Shown: positions 48,492 through 61,000, numbered from the stretch's first letter. The stretch is DNA of 64,000 bases from Spirodela intermedia (GCA_902729315.2 LR746265.1:6454892-6518891); one strand, 5' to 3'. Program-made: numbers and translations. The notes: generated by a model not told the origin, from the sequence alone.

Positions 48492-48948
48492 TAAAAGTTT
48501 ATGAAGGGCGATATCGCTTTGGGAGAGATTGCAACGAACCATGGCCGCCACCACGGCAAAAGCAGGAGAGAAAGGAGGAAAAAAAGCGAAAAGGTTGGGA
48601 TGTTTTCAAGGTTAAAAGGGATTGAAGAAGGAGAATACTGGGAGGGTTTGGAGATCTACGTCTGTATAATCAGCATCAAATTCATCAACACACATCACCA
48701 AATAGCATCCAAAACACGAAGCAAGGTTCAAAGAACGAGAGATGAGAGAGAAAACAAAGAGCGAGGGGGGGAGAGAGAGAGAGAGAGAGAGAGGGAGGGA
48801 GGGAGGGAGGGAGGAGCATGACCCTCCATTCATCAAAAACAGAAAAAACAAGGAAAGAGACGGGGGAAGGAGGAAGGTCACAGCAAGAACCAGACGCCTA
48901 GCAGGCGCGTGGGGTTAAATTTACCTGGGGCCATTGAGCGGTGTCCAT
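47311..48948 (-). CDS. Dof zinc-finger transcription factor
   Basis: Plant-specific DNA-binding protein that recognises AAAG cores. I model two exons on the minus strand: 48948-48925 (eight codons, MDTAQWPQ) and 48204-47311, joined across a 720-bp GT-AG intron, for 305 residues. The Dof domain spans residues 48-97 with Cys48, Cys51, Cys73 and Cys76 in [18 protein letters not shown] and [15 protein letters not shown], followed by the basic GGGSRKNKR. The rest is low-complexity Ser/Thr/Pro with Gly-rich and acidic patches near the C terminus, ending GGGGASW. An ATG at 48285 gives an open frame through the intron's 3' end. MDTAQWPQ was preferred because many Dof proteins begin with this octapeptide, followed by an intron at the same place. 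The intron carries GA and GGGA arrays. Function within the Dof family (vascular, seed or light-related) cannot be assigned. Confidence 0.92.
48765..48813. repeat. (GA)n/(GGGA)n array inside Dof intron
   Basis: About 11 GA units followed by six GGGA units. On the coding strand of the Dof gene this is a long pyrimidine tract (TCCC/CT) in the first half of the intron. A second GA run lies at about 48463-48487. Confidence 0.9.
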
Positions 48949-49185
48949 GCAAAGCTCTCTTCTGTTGGTTGGAGGTCGTCTCTGCAACCAGATCCTGACG
49001 AGAAACCAGTGAGAGAAAGAGAGAACAAAGTGCAGCGCCTCTAATCTCTCTCCCCCTGCGGATTCAAAGCTTCTCTCCCTTCAGGTGCAGAATGGAAAGC
49101 TTCCTCCCTTGGACGATTTTCAGTGGGAGGTTGGTTTTATGTGTTGCCCTCACCGGCTCCCCCAACCCACCACAGTGGAATTTTC

Positions 49186-49221
<36 letters not shown>

Positions 49222-49469
49222 GGTGCCGTATGCTTGTAGGCGTGTGTGTGTGTGTGTGTAGCTATTTCTTTTGTTATTATACGTAATAAGATATACGATT
49301 GTAATTTTACTGTTAGGTCCCAGAAAACATATATCTTCATATTAAATATTTCATTGTACAGGCATCACCTCCTCTGTCGTCTAGAATAGTTCGTCTGGTC
49401 AGAGAAGCGGCAGCCCTCTCATCATATACCAACCCAACGAGAGTTAAAGCTTCTCCATCCACAGAAGAA

Positions 49470-49472
<3 letters not shown>

Positions 49473-49531
<59 letters not shown>

Positions 49532-49532
49532 C
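49473..49532. repeat. compound (CT)n/(CA)n microsatellite
   Basis: About 17 CT units change directly into about 13 CA units. A separate (GT)n run lies 230 bases upstream at 49241-49259. Confidence 0.92.
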
Positions 49533-49975
49533 GCGACTCCCGTCGCCACTCGGAATCTTTCTGTAGCGCAGCCGTCCACGAAGAGGTCTCCCTAGATCGT
49601 CTCCTCCACGTCCTGGAAGAAACCATCGTCTAGAGAGGCCCAAAACCACCGGAAGTTTCGTTTTCTATCTTTTTGACGATGCAAACCGTTTGAGGTCTCG
49701 CTCCGTAGAATAATCGATTTGCTCCGGGGCCTTGTCGGCATCTACAGCCGACGGCGCCGCAGGCTTTCCCTCGTCGCCGTCCGCGGCGACTCTCGCTTCC
49801 TCTTCCGTCAGATGAGGCCGCTCCACCCCCTGCGTAAGTTTCACGCGTACTTCCATCGTAGACGCCAGAAGACCAATGAGACTCGGAGTGTTCTGGGGTT
49901 TAGCCGATGGAAATAAGGGGGAGAAGACGAGCGGGTCGTCTTCGGTGCAACGATAGGACCCGTCTGCGTATGTAG

Positions 49976-50006
<31 letters not shown>

Positions 50007-51606
50007 ATCTGCTACATACTATTCTGCTTGGGGCGAGCTATTCCCGTTTACGTGGGCATAGTCGTGGTCTCCTCCTGCCGCTGCGTGGGGGAGGGATACA
50101 CTGTGCCTCGCACAGGCTTCTCCTCCTGAGGGCATACACTGTGAGTGCCGCAGTGTCTTCCCTCCCTCCCCCCACCGCGAGCCTGCGGTTGGATAATTTT
50201 CAAAACCCTCGTCACTTTATTCTCGCAATAAAATACCCTCCTCTGACTCTCGCTCCCATCTAAAGACTTGCAGAGATGCACGGTCTCGAAGAGATGAGTA
50301 AGTGAGAGAGAGAGAAAGAGAGAGAGAGAGGAGTCAAGGTGGCCTGGTGTGAGAGGGGAAATGAGGCAACCGAAGAAGGCTGCTTGCGGTGGATCCATCG
50401 TCAGTCATTAACTCGGTCACCCGTCCATCAAGCGCCTTGTCCACTAGGAAGAAAGATGGGTCCCGCCCGAGGGGGGGAGGTAGAGAGGATGACGAAGCGC
50501 GTGCGGTGAGAATGAGAGAGAGAGAGGCGGGGTGAGTGCGGAGAACCCGACAAAAGGAAAAGCGGTAGCCATCAAAGCCCCCGACCACGGGGGGAGAAGG
50601 TAGGGCCCATTCCTTAATGCGGCTGCACCAGAGGTGAAGCAGGTGAGGAAGAAAGAAGAAGAAGAAGAAGAAGATTATGCCCGGAAGGACAGGGAGACTG
50701 ATCGCAGTGGTCATCGCAGAAAAAGCCGCACGGGGAGGCCACCGTCTTCCTCGACCATGCGATCAACGGGAAGCTCTCGGACTTTGCCACCGCAGCAGCT
50801 GATAGATCCGGCTGGCGACTTCAGGAGGGGGAGGAGAGTGGGCAGCGGCAGGACTGGGGAGAAGCTGTCATCACCTGCACATGCCACCCACATGAAACGA
50901 GTTCTCCCGTCGCGACGTGGCGCCGCCGATCTCTGCCCATGCTTGCCGCGGAAGCTTTGGAATGACATCTTCCCGTAGCCATGCGTGCCACCGACCAGAT
51001 GCTCCATTGCGGAGGAGAGAAGAGAGAGAAGATGGAGATGAAGGCCATCCCACTCATGGCTATCGGAGAGCAGGCGGGCCACCCCCCATGTGGCGTCCCA
51101 ACAAGGGTTATGAGAAACACGGCGATTAGCCTGCTGCTTTGGCGCTGGCCAGCCAACTCGGCATTGGACGGCCGAGAAGGTGCCTTTCTTCTCTGTGGCC
51201 AGAATAGAGAGAAAATGATGCAGACCGCACGAGAATCTCTCTCTCTCTCTTCCACTCTCTCACTCTCTCCCCAGAATTTAGAAAACAAGGGACGGTTTAG
51301 ACACGTCGTACATCCTGTCGTCAACCATGATGGTGAACAATTCCATACACGCGATAAGAGCAACGTGTGGATGGTTAGTTTTAGTCGTGGGGGGAGTGGA
51401 TTCCTGAACGCAATCGTTGACCCTGAACGCCGTATTGCTGAGACACTTCCGACCCAAAGTCTTCGGTCATATGTACCCGCACAATATCGTACATACATCT
51501 GTTCCATGTCGTAATCAACTAACATCAAATATGAAGACTAATATTCGTTATCTGAGCGTAGGTTTCTCTCACTCCCAATCAGCATATCTATAATAAATTC
51601 CAACGT

Positions 51607-51645
<39 letters not shown>

Positions 51646-52166
51646 AAGGTTGTCGTCTGATCGGCTCTGTCGGCAGATTCAAGGGGCAGATCAGGGGTGG
51701 AACACAGGATTCTTTCACACGTGTGAGAGAATAGAGTCGGCAACAGCCGACATGCATTACTATAACAATCTAGAGTGACGGGCATTCTCCACCGACCCAT
51801 AGGGCGCACGTGTGTCTGAGCCCTGACTATCCAATCAGCATGCCCCCTTGACGGCCCCTCCCCCCCTCCCAAAAACGCATTAGAAGAGAAGAGTCAGCTG
51901 ACTTTCAATAATAGAGAGGTTGGGTGGTGTTCGTCCTAGTGGGGTTGTTAGATTTATGAAGGCACGTGCGGGCTGTCGTTTGAGCGCCCCAAGTCCACTG
52001 TTCCCCCCCCCCCCCCCCGGGAAGTGGGTTCGGTGCCGGATTCGCACGTGTGGCCCTGCCCACATGTCGACGAGCAAGGAAAGCCATACAACAGGAAGTT
52101 TCCCCTTCTCTCCCCCCGGTGACTTCTGCAGGAGACATTCCCAGACAGATGAAGGAAAGAGAGAGA

Positions 52167-52197
<31 letters not shown>

Positions 52198-52857
52198 TGG
52201 GCATATTCTCCATGGTGATGCAGATTAAAGAACGCAGCCAATGGCTGAGGAAGATGAGATCACCCGTGCTCTGGGTCAATTTCTGTAAATTTTAATGAGA
52301 GGGGGTGAGGTGGGGGAGGGGGGGGGTTTCGAGGATATTATGCCCGACAAAATCTTGGCCCGCGTCCTCAGTCCGCGTCGAGCGGTCAGATTCTCTGAGG
52401 GAGACTTCCACCGATCCCTCGAACCAAAAAAAACCCAGTAGATCTTAAGCTGTTGACCAAGTTGATCCTGCGTTTGACTCTTAATCCCGAATAAATAATT
52501 TTAGGATATATGAAAGGAATTCACGTTTCCCGTAAAAAATCGGCCGCGTCTCTTCTGTTCTTCTGAAGCTTAAAAAATAATTAATTTTACGATAAAATTA
52601 TGCACCACCAAATCCAAGATTCGAGTACTGTTGCAGAGAGCTGGTCGTCGTGTGACGAGCCAGCCGAGAACGGGGAGATGGTTGAGAGATCTGGGAGATC
52701 ATCTGCTCTCTCGACGGCCAACTTATTGACCGGCAGATCTTGAAGAACCCGGTGCTGGTTTTCGTTTGTCTACGTGTTTATCGCGTTTCTGAAACTGTCA
52801 GGGAAGAATAGTCTGCTTTTTGCTCTGATGTAAGAACACCCATGGATTGGACAGGAT

Positions 52858-52894
<37 letters not shown>

Positions 52895-53913
52895 GTGAAG
52901 GTAGGGGCGGAAGTGGCTAGAGCTCGGACGGCGAACGGTGTTACGAGATGCGAAAGATAGCATTTTAAGGTTCCTTCCGGTCCATCAGCTCGGCCATGGC
53001 CGTTTACCAAGATGGGGATCAGAAAGGTGGGGAGGACTGTCATCGGGTTTTCCAACATAAAAAGGGTACGTAAATACATACAATCTTTCACATTATTATA
53101 TATATATATATATCGACTTCGTGATGCGAGTTGAGGTCCTCGACATTCCCCGGGCTTGAAGAAGAGCCCGAATGATGAGCTTTGGAAGTTGGGCCAGGCC
53201 CAAAACAGCCCTGTCACCTCACTCTCTCTGTCACTATTCAGAGAGAGAGAGAGAGAGAGAATAGGAGGTGGGTTGAGTTTGGGCCCGCCGGGCCGGGTTT
53301 CTGAATCATTCAGCCTAGAATAAAAAAATAGGAAAATGGATAGAATTAGGAGGGGAAGGGTGAACCCAACAGTAACTTTCCTTGGGGGACGATAATGGGG
53401 GCGGGTGAGTTGCACCACAGTGACAGCCAGGTACTCCAAAACTCCGCCCATCACATCCTGTCTCTCCTGTGCAACAGTTCCCCGCCGTGCTTCCCCCCTA
53501 CCCCCTTCTTCGCCGACGACGGAGCGCCGCCCTCCCGCCGCCGCCGACCGGAAAACATCCCACTAAGCAGCAGTGGCGTCAGGCAGGCGCAGGGAGATCG
53601 TCAGCGAGGAAGACAGAGGCTCCCACTGTTCCTTCTTTTACTGCCGGAGGGCGGCGCCTGAAAATTGGTCGCTGCGGCGTCCGTATGCAGACGCCGGTGA
53701 GCGGAGCAGTCTTCTCTGCGGGGAGATAATAACGTGGTCTATTGGGATTGGGAGGGTGCGGAATGATGTAGCAGCTTCCAGCAGCAGAGGGGGTCACCGT
53801 GCTGCCTACTGTAGATCAGCAGGAGGTGAGGGGAGAAAGCGGAGCCACCGTGGGAAGGTTTTACAGTCCACAGAGACCGATGTTTCAGTCCTTCGAAGCA
53901 GCTGCTACAACCA

Positions 53914-53917
<4 letters not shown>

Positions 53918-53959
<42 letters not shown>
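53918..53959. repeat. (GA)n microsatellite
   Basis: About 21 GA units in intergenic DNA, 1.04 kb upstream of the PPR gene. Confidence 0.9.
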
Positions 53960-53960
<1 letters not shown>

Positions 53961-54999
53961 TTGATGACGCGAACTCTGACTCTAAGCCTGGCAAATGAAC
54001 GTGGCAGAGAATTCGATGACCTTGGCCTCAAAAATTCCACGGGTTAATAAATAAATTTCTCCACCTGTCTCAGACAAGGTCGAGAAATTTCAAACATTAC
54101 AGTTCGCTCCGACAAGGATCTGTGCCGATTCGTAGCCCAAAATATTAATGGACTACATGGCCCACGTGAGGCTTCCCTCTCCGTTCCGCCGGATGCGTCA
54201 CACCGTCAATGGACTAGATATCTGTGATTCCTAAGCTTATTAATATGCTCTCTCTCTCTCTCTCTCTCTCTACATATACATCAACGTCAGTCGACATTAT
54301 GCTTACTTTTGCAAGAGCGGTCAAATATAGCTATTATTTTTCATATATTAAATCGATGGTGTGTTTTCACGCCATTTAATTATCAATAAATGCATCTAAA
54401 TGTCAATAAGTAAAGCCATGAACCCTAACTGTTTCCTATTATAGCTCATTAAGCTGCTATTTTTTAAGGGTGGGGAGCAGACAAACATATGTGGAAAAAC
54501 TATGCAAATTTGGACTTTTCTTTTTACATAATGAGCAAGATTGATGGGTTTTTCCTTATTAACTATTTTTATAAATGACAACATTTTATTTCCTTGTAAT
54601 TAAAATATGGCGTAGAATAATAGAAAAAATACATCTTTACAACGGAACATTTTCATATCAAAATGAACAAAATATATATATATATTTAAAAATATCAATT
54701 ATTTAATAAAAGCGTGGTATGTTTAATGCCTTGGACCAAAGTTTCTGCATCCCCGTGTATTGACATCAGCACGGAGTGGGTTTTGTACGCAGCAGAGAAA
54801 AACCATGCACGATGAAAGCAGGGAATGGTGGTGGATTATCTCCGCGTATCTATGCCGGATGAAACGACGACGGTGACGAGGATGTGTTCCACTGCGGCGG
54901 TGAAGTCCTGCTCGGAGTGACCCGAGCTGAACGGCACGCCTGCAGGGTTCCACCGTGTAAGCCCACGGCAAGACTGCTCCGGCCGCGGAGCAGCCCAGG

Positions 55000-57552
55000 A
55001 TGACCGCCGCCGCCGCGGTTGCTCCGTCGGCGTCGCTGGGTATGATCCCCCATCGTAGGTATTTTGGACCGAATGGCGTCCGGCAACCCGTGGCCGCTTC
55101 CTCTTGTAGGAGATCAGCTCTCAGGATTGCAGCCGCCAGTTTCTCTGGTCGGAACGAGTTGGAATTGTTGCTCCCGCAGTCCCCCGGCTCGGCTGGCTAC
55201 GCCGCCGCCGTTGAGTCTTGCGACTGCCTCCGTGCCGGTCGGCAGATCCACGCCCACGCCGCCAAGAATGGATACGCCGGCAGCGCCGAGTTCTTGCACA
55301 CGAAGCTCGTCTCCATGTACAGCCGGTGCGGTAGCTTTGAGAGCGCGTGGTGCCTGTTCGAGAAAATGCCCACCAGGACCCTGCACACCTGGTCGAGCAT
55401 CCTCAGCGCGTGCGTCGACCACGGCTTCTTCGAGGAAGCTCTATCTCTACTTCTCGGGCTGCTGGAAGAAGAGATGGAACTGCAATTCTTCGTGTTCCCC
55501 GCAATCTTGAGAGCCTGCGGAGGCCTGAGCGAGCTGCGACTTGGGAAGCAACTCCATGGATTCGTCGTCAAATTGGGTTTCATATCGAGCATTTACCTGG
55601 GCAATTCTCTGATCGACATGTACGGTAAATGCGAAAGCCCCGAAGATGCTGAATCGGTCCTGAGGAAGATGCCGGAGACCGACCTTGTTTCATGGAACTC
55701 CATGCTGACGGCCCGTGCAGGAAATGGGATGGTGTTCGGAGCGCTGGAGATTCTGGAGAGAATGCGGGCGTCTGGAGATCCATCTCCTAATCTCGTCTCC
55801 TGGAGCGCAGTTCTCGGCGGGTTCGCTCAGAATGGCTACGACAGGGAGGCTCTCGGCATGTTCTACCAAATGAAGGCCGCCGGCGTCGAGCCAAATGCGC
55901 GAGTTCTCGCCAGCATCTTGCCTGCCTGCGGAAGATTACAGTCACTCACCATCGGCAAGGAGATCCATGGCTATGTGGTCAGACATCAGTACAGTTCCAA
56001 TCCCTATATCATCAATGGATTGGTGGACTTCTACAGGAGATGCGGCGACATGGTCAGCGCTTTCAGGATCTTCTCGAGGTTCTCCTCGAGGAACTCGGCT
56101 TCCTTCAACACGATGCTGGTTGGGTTCTGCGAGAATGGCGAGGTGGAGACGGCGAGAAGGCTATTCGATGAAATGGAACTTCTCGGAGTGAAGAGGGACT
56201 CAATCTCCTGGAACTCGATGATCTCCGGGTACGCTGACAACCGGCGCTCCGGCAAGGCCATGGAGCTCTTCAGAGACATGCAGTTTGAGGAAGGCGTCGC
56301 CGCCGACTCCTTCACCCTGGGCAGCAGCATCATGGCCTGTGCCGAAGCCGCCTCTCTGGGACGGGGGAAGGAGATCCATTCCTTCGCCCTTACTCGGGGC
56401 CTGAGCTCCTATACCCACGTCAGCGGCGCTCTCGTGGAGATGTACTGCAGGTGCGGAGATCTAGAGTCTGCCCGGAGAATTTTCGAGCGAGCACGTTCCA
56501 AGGATCTGGCCATTTGGAATTCCCTGATCTCCGGGTACGCAAGATCGAACCAAATGGAGCAGGCCCGGTTCCTCCTCGGCATGATGAAACAAGGGGGCTT
56601 AGAACCCAATGGCCATACATGGAACGGAATCCTCTCGGGGCAAATGGAGAACGAACAGTATGAATCGGTTCTGCATGTGTTTGCTGAAATGCAGTCCTCT
56701 GGTCTGAAGCCTGATGTCTACACCATGGGCATCATTCTACCCGCCTGCTCGAGGTTGGGGAGTATCGAGAGGGGGAAGCAGATTCATGCCCACCTGATCA
56801 GATCCTGCTGGGACTCAGGTACCCACCTCGGAACGGGCCTGGTGGATATGTATGCCAAATGTGGAAGTATAAAGCTTGCAGAGGCGGCCTTCCAGAGGAT
56901 CTCACACCATAACCTGGTGGCCTGCAACACCATGCTTGCAGGGTTTGCCGCTCATGGCCTTGGGAAGAAGGTCGGGGCCCTCTTCCGTCGGCTTCTGTCA
57001 GATGGGGTCGACCCAGATGAAATCACCTTCTTGTCCGTCTTATCTTCCTGCGCCCATGAGGGGGCCATTGATAGGAGCTATGAATACTTCGCTTTGATGG
57101 AGAAATTCGGCCTCAAACCAGGCGTCAAGCACTACTCCTGTATGGTTGACCTCTTGAGCCGAGCCGGGCACCTGGGCGAGGCCTTCAAGCTTGCTCGGGA
57201 GATGCCGGTGGAGCCCGACGCCGTGATGTGGGGCGCAATCCTCCGTGGCTGCGTTCTCCATGGATTTCCGGAGCTCGGAGAAGTTGCAGCGAAGAAGCTT
57301 ATCCAGTTGGAGAGGAACGCCGGAAACTACGTCGTTCTTGCAAAGTTGTACGCTTCTGCGAGAAGGCGGGATGAATCCGCCGAGATGATGCGACTTTTGA
57401 GGGGGAAGAAGATGAAGAGGAGCTCTGGATGCAGCTGGATTGAGGACGGGAGAAAGGTTCGCGTGTTTCTTGCTGGGGACACCTCCCATGAAGAGACGGC
57501 CGAGATCTACGAGACTCTGATCAGGCTGAATTCGCACATGAAGTCTGAATAG
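55000..57552 (+). CDS. PLS-type pentatricopeptide repeat protein, E subgroup
   Basis: Single-exon gene of 850 residues. PPR proteins bind organelle RNA base by base; PLS members with E motifs usually act in C-to-U RNA editing in chloroplasts or mitochondria. The N-terminal 50 residues are rich in Ala, Ser and Arg without acidic residues, consistent with an organelle transit peptide; which organelle is unclear. Repeats run from about residue 75, with many diagnostic stretches: GRQIHAHAAKNGY, LVSMYSRCGSFESA, SLIDMYGKCESPEDA, WNSMISGYADNRRSGKAMEL and GLVDMYAKCGSIKLAEAAF. The C terminus has the E region ending CSWIEDGRKVRVFLAGDTSH (from about 811) and a short tail. There is no DYW deaminase domain, so an editing role would need a partner in trans. 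ATG at 55000 is the first in frame and gives a sensible targeting sequence. The target RNA is unknown. Confidence 0.95.
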   Translation: MTAAAAVAPSASLGMIPHRRYFGPNGVRQPVAASSCRRSALRIAAASFSGRNELELLLPQSPGSAGYAAAVESCDCLRAGRQIHAHAAKNGYAGSAEFLHTKLVSMYSRCGSFESAWCLFEKMPTRTLHTWSSILSACVDHGFFEEALSLLLGLLEEEMELQFFVFPAILRACGGLSELRLGKQLHGFVVKLGFISSIYLGNSLIDMYGKCESPEDAESVLRKMPETDLVSWNSMLTARAGNGMVFGALEILERMRASGDPSPNLVSWSAVLGGFAQNGYDREALGMFYQMKAAGVEPNARVLASILPACGRLQSLTIGKEIHGYVVRHQYSSNPYIINGLVDFYRRCGDMVSAFRIFSRFSSRNSASFNTMLVGFCENGEVETARRLFDEMELLGVKRDSISWNSMISGYADNRRSGKAMELFRDMQFEEGVAADSFTLGSSIMACAEAASLGRGKEIHSFALTRGLSSYTHVSGALVEMYCRCGDLESARRIFERARSKDLAIWNSLISGYARSNQMEQARFLLGMMKQGGLEPNGHTWNGILSGQMENEQYESVLHVFAEMQSSGLKPDVYTMGIILPACSRLGSIERGKQIHAHLIRSCWDSGTHLGTGLVDMYAKCGSIKLAEAAFQRISHHNLVACNTMLAGFAAHGLGKKVGALFRRLLSDGVDPDEITFLSVLSSCAHEGAIDRSYEYFALMEKFGLKPGVKHYSCMVDLLSRAGHLGEAFKLAREMPVEPDAVMWGAILRGCVLHGFPELGEVAAKKLIQLERNAGNYVVLAKLYASARRRDESAEMMRLLRGKKMKRSSGCSWIEDGRKVRVFLAGDTSHEETAEIYETLIRLNSHMKSE

Positions 57553-58004
57553 GAGGTGATCGTCCTGTTACTGTGTGTGGGCTCTGATCCAGTAGAGAGA
57601 TATACGACACAAATCCTGTGCTGCAACAAATACTCCGTGAGCAAGATCCTTGATCAGATACGACAGTGGAGAGATCGAAACACGGCCTCTGGCTGGTAGA
57701 AAATATGAGATTTTCCGAAAATAATCACGCCAACTTTAGGTAATATTCGGATGAAATGATATCTAAGGTAGATTACTTTTCTTCATAGAAGCTGAATCTG
57801 GAGTTCGCAATAAATGATGACGACTGGGGGAAGGAGAGGAACGCATTTAATGAAGGAATTTCCCAGGGCCTTCACCAGTCTCTACAACTTGGGCCTCTAG
57901 GGGCTGACACCCTCTCCTTTGGCCCTATCCCCGGAGACCACCGAATTAGCGTCTGGTTTACGGGCATCAGTTGAAGGGAGGCGCCGTGGGAAGGGGGGCG
58001 GAGG
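57553..58004. other. short intergenic spacer between PPR and FKGP genes
   Basis: 3' flank of the PPR gene and promoter/leader of the fucokinase gene within about 450 bases. The GC content rises sharply in the last 60 bases. No other feature was seen beyond a possible poly(A) signal. Confidence 0.6.
57809..57814 (+). promoter_or_regulatory. candidate poly(A) signal AATAAA of PPR gene
   Basis: AATAAA lies 257 bases after the PPR stop codon, in the expected orientation and range for a plant near-upstream element. Plants use this hexamer loosely, so this is only a candidate. Confidence 0.35.
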
Positions 58005-61000
58005 ATGGAGGAGAGGGCGGCGGGCGGCGGCGGGAGGAGGAAACCTTCCAAGGGAGACGACTACGTAGCGGAGGTGCTACGGAGGTCATGGTGCCGCCTC
58101 CGTCTCTCCGTCCGGCACGCTGCAAGGGCGCCCACTTGGGACGCCATCTTGCTCACCGCTGCGAGCCCCCAGCAGGCCGAGCTTTACGACTGGCAGCTGC
58201 GGAGGGCCAAGCGCATGGGCCGGATCGCCGAATCGACCGTCACCCTCGCCGTCCCCGATCCGGAGGGCGCCCGCATCGGCTCCGGCGCCGCCACGCTGCA
58301 CGCGCTCGCTATGCTCTCCGCTCATATCATCAGGCTCGGCCTCGTTCCCGAGGTACCCATCAAGCTCTCCTCAATAGTACCTCCGAGGAATGAAACGCTT
58401 ATCTACTGCTCCGGAAGCTGACTTTCTGCGATTGTTCTTCCTTCTTGCCTTAGAAACCTGCATTACTTGCTGCGATTTTGCTTCCATTTCCCGTTTCTTG
58501 CAAAGATTTTATGTCATATTGTGGGTGGACGAAGCCCGTAATCCATTCCAAGCATTCTTCCTCTCCACCATTTACTGCCCAACTCCTGGAAAAGGCTGCC
58601 CAGTGGTTCGTATATGATAACAATGCATTGAAAGAAAGGGTTCGCAACAATGTGAGGTGCTACAGAGGCTTCAAGCTGAAATTCGTTACTTGGGTTATCA
58701 ATTCTGGCGAAGTGTGTGGTCTTTTAGAATTTTTCAGTGATCCAATGAGAATGATCCCTCATATCTTGGCTTCCAAAATATGTCAGCGGGGCACGTTCAA
58801 TATTCTGTCGGACAGTTTCCTTTTAAGCCAAAAATATATTAAAATCTATTATCTAAGGAGGGCATTTTTCTTGTAAGAAATGGTCGTATGTTTATGAAAG
58901 ACAGTGTCGACAGATTGGCCATGAGATTGTTGGAAATATGTTGTCAGCGACATCTAGCACAGATGAGAAGGATCCAAGTCTAGAATGGTCTCAGCGGGGG
59001 CAAGGTGTATGCTCTCATAGTCTGTTTTATATGGTTGGCGATTCATCATTTCTTATCTATCAGGAGCTCTCTTTTTGGCCGGAGACTCTGCTAATGGGCA
59101 AGATTATACACTTGCTAGAGTGGGGTTGGTCATCGCGTAGAGTTCTACTAATTATGTTCTCTTTAAGTGGTTCTAGATGCTGAATGAAGATCATAGTTGT
59201 TAGTGAAAACAGTGAAATCACAGTGGTATAGCCAAAGTAGCAGATTTTTACTAGCGTGGCGCTAACTTCTTATTGTCAGTCTGATGATAAAATATATCTG
59301 AGGTGTTGGGGGGATGATCTGAGTGATGGATCCTCTCTTGGTATCAAACCTAGAAATATACATCTGCTGCCCCTGGAGATGGACAAATCTATCTATCTAT
59401 CATTTAAGAAATAATATCACAGAGATTAATAACTTTTCGTTATTTTTTTACATCAGAGAATGTTTTCCATTTTCGTTCTTCAGCTAAATGGAAAGATAAA
59501 TATGGCTGCCGCTCTTTCACCTTAAGTTCCCTGGCAGTTTGCAGCTCAGGAAGCGTGTTGAATCCATTGCAAGGATTCTTACCTCTATCCAAATCTTATG
59601 AGTATATCCTTTGCGTTTATTTATTCTGGTCGTTTGCAAGGATACTTAAATTATTCTGGTCGTTTATTTATGGTATAACGTGATTCTTTTAATTGAGTTA
59701 ATTGCGAATAAAATTATTTTATCTTTTCCCTATCAAACACTGGGAAATGAAAGACAGAACTGGGACTTGCTGAAGGTATTAGCATGCTCTTCGATTTTTA
59801 ATTAATTATTATTTATTTTTTTAATAAAATTATATCCTTTGCGACCTAGTTCCCTTTCTATGGCATGCATTTTCTATTTCGTTATCATATGAAGATGTGT
59901 TTGTGTACTGATTTTTGGCAGGACTAATCGATGAATCACAGGTACAGGGTGACCTGAATGATGACCCCAATGGCCTGTCCAAGACTGACCTTCTACCCAT
60001 GTCAGTGATAAAGTTTATGGTCAAGAGTCACATACTATTGCTACATGCCGGAGGTGATTCTAAAAGGGTTCCATGGGCAAACCCAATGGGGAAAGTTTTC
60101 CTTCCGCTTCCGTATTTAGCAGCTGACGACCCTGATGGACCCGTTCCACTGCTTTTTGATCATATTCTCGCAATTTCTTCTTGTGCAAGGCAAGCTTTTA
60201 AGAATGAAGGTTACAACGCCTGTGATCCTGATGCTTCATTTAAAGAAGATTAGTCTATTGTTGCAAGATATCATCACTATTCGCAGAAAAGATTAAAATG
60301 ATCGAACTCTTTCCCATGATATATCTTTTTCCTGTTTCATGCTCTCTGTTCCCAAATGATCAAATGTTAAAGGTTAGCCAAACAGTTGGTGCATTCAAAG
60401 AGGAGCTAAAGTGTCATTTACCAATGTATAATTTTTCAAGGATAAATCAGTATTTTCTTTTATCAAACATGGTTCATCAATAGCATTCAAGTGATCTAGG
60501 GGGGCATTGCCTAGACCTTGCTCTCCTATAGTGCCTTGTTGCCCGGTTGATGCCTTGGAGTTTTGTGCCCTTGCTGATGACGCATTTGTACACTCGTTGG
60601 ATCACTGTTGAGGTCTGCTTTCATTTTTACTTTGTTTGCAGCAGGTTAATCCCCAAACAAAGGTTACCAAAAAAAAGTAAACTAGATTGTTGCATCTATC
60701 AGAAATGGACCATTTGCACCCTGTCATTAGGTTTTCCTGCTGGAATATGCCAATGAATTATAATTAGCTTTCAAATAAATTTCAAATTATGTTAACATCT
60801 AATGCTATTTGATGGGTTATATTGCATAAAGGCAAGCTATCTCAAGCAGGTACGTTCAGTTGAAGATCTGTAGTGTATCATGTTTTTGCTATGATTTCCT
60901 TTTTCTGCTCTGTTTGGACATCATGGACGTTAGTAATTAACCAATTTTCTCATAACACATTTTCTCCTGATGGGTTATTCCTCTTATATATCATTAGCAG

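Larger units (their letters stand above)
48949..54999. other. 6-kb gene-free region with many microsatellites
   Basis: The first part is the Dof promoter. No protein-like frame was found; a 235-residue minus frame at 50821-51528 has unstructured composition and looks fortuitous. Microsatellites are (GA)n 49186-49219, (GT)n 49241-49259, (GAA)n 50656-50673, (CT)n 49979-50007 and 51608-51642, C run 52002-52018, (GA)n 52156-52198, 52867-52894 and 53239-53261, (TA)n 53095-53113 and (CT)n 54247-54272. From about 54200 the sequence is AT-rich up to the PPR gene leader. Confidence 0.6.

Noticed and set aside
49473-49532. CRISPR-like or spaced repeats in microsatellite regions
   Set aside because: These are simple di- and tetranucleotide arrays without spacers, in plant nuclear DNA.
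50821-51528. 235-residue minus-strand open frame
   Set aside because: It runs through CT/GA repeats, has no domain-like pattern, and no splice partners; it looks fortuitous.
58478-58876. 132-residue open frame in FKGP intron 1
   Set aside because: No match to the enzyme's conserved sequence and no in-phase splice sites joining it to exons 1 and 2.
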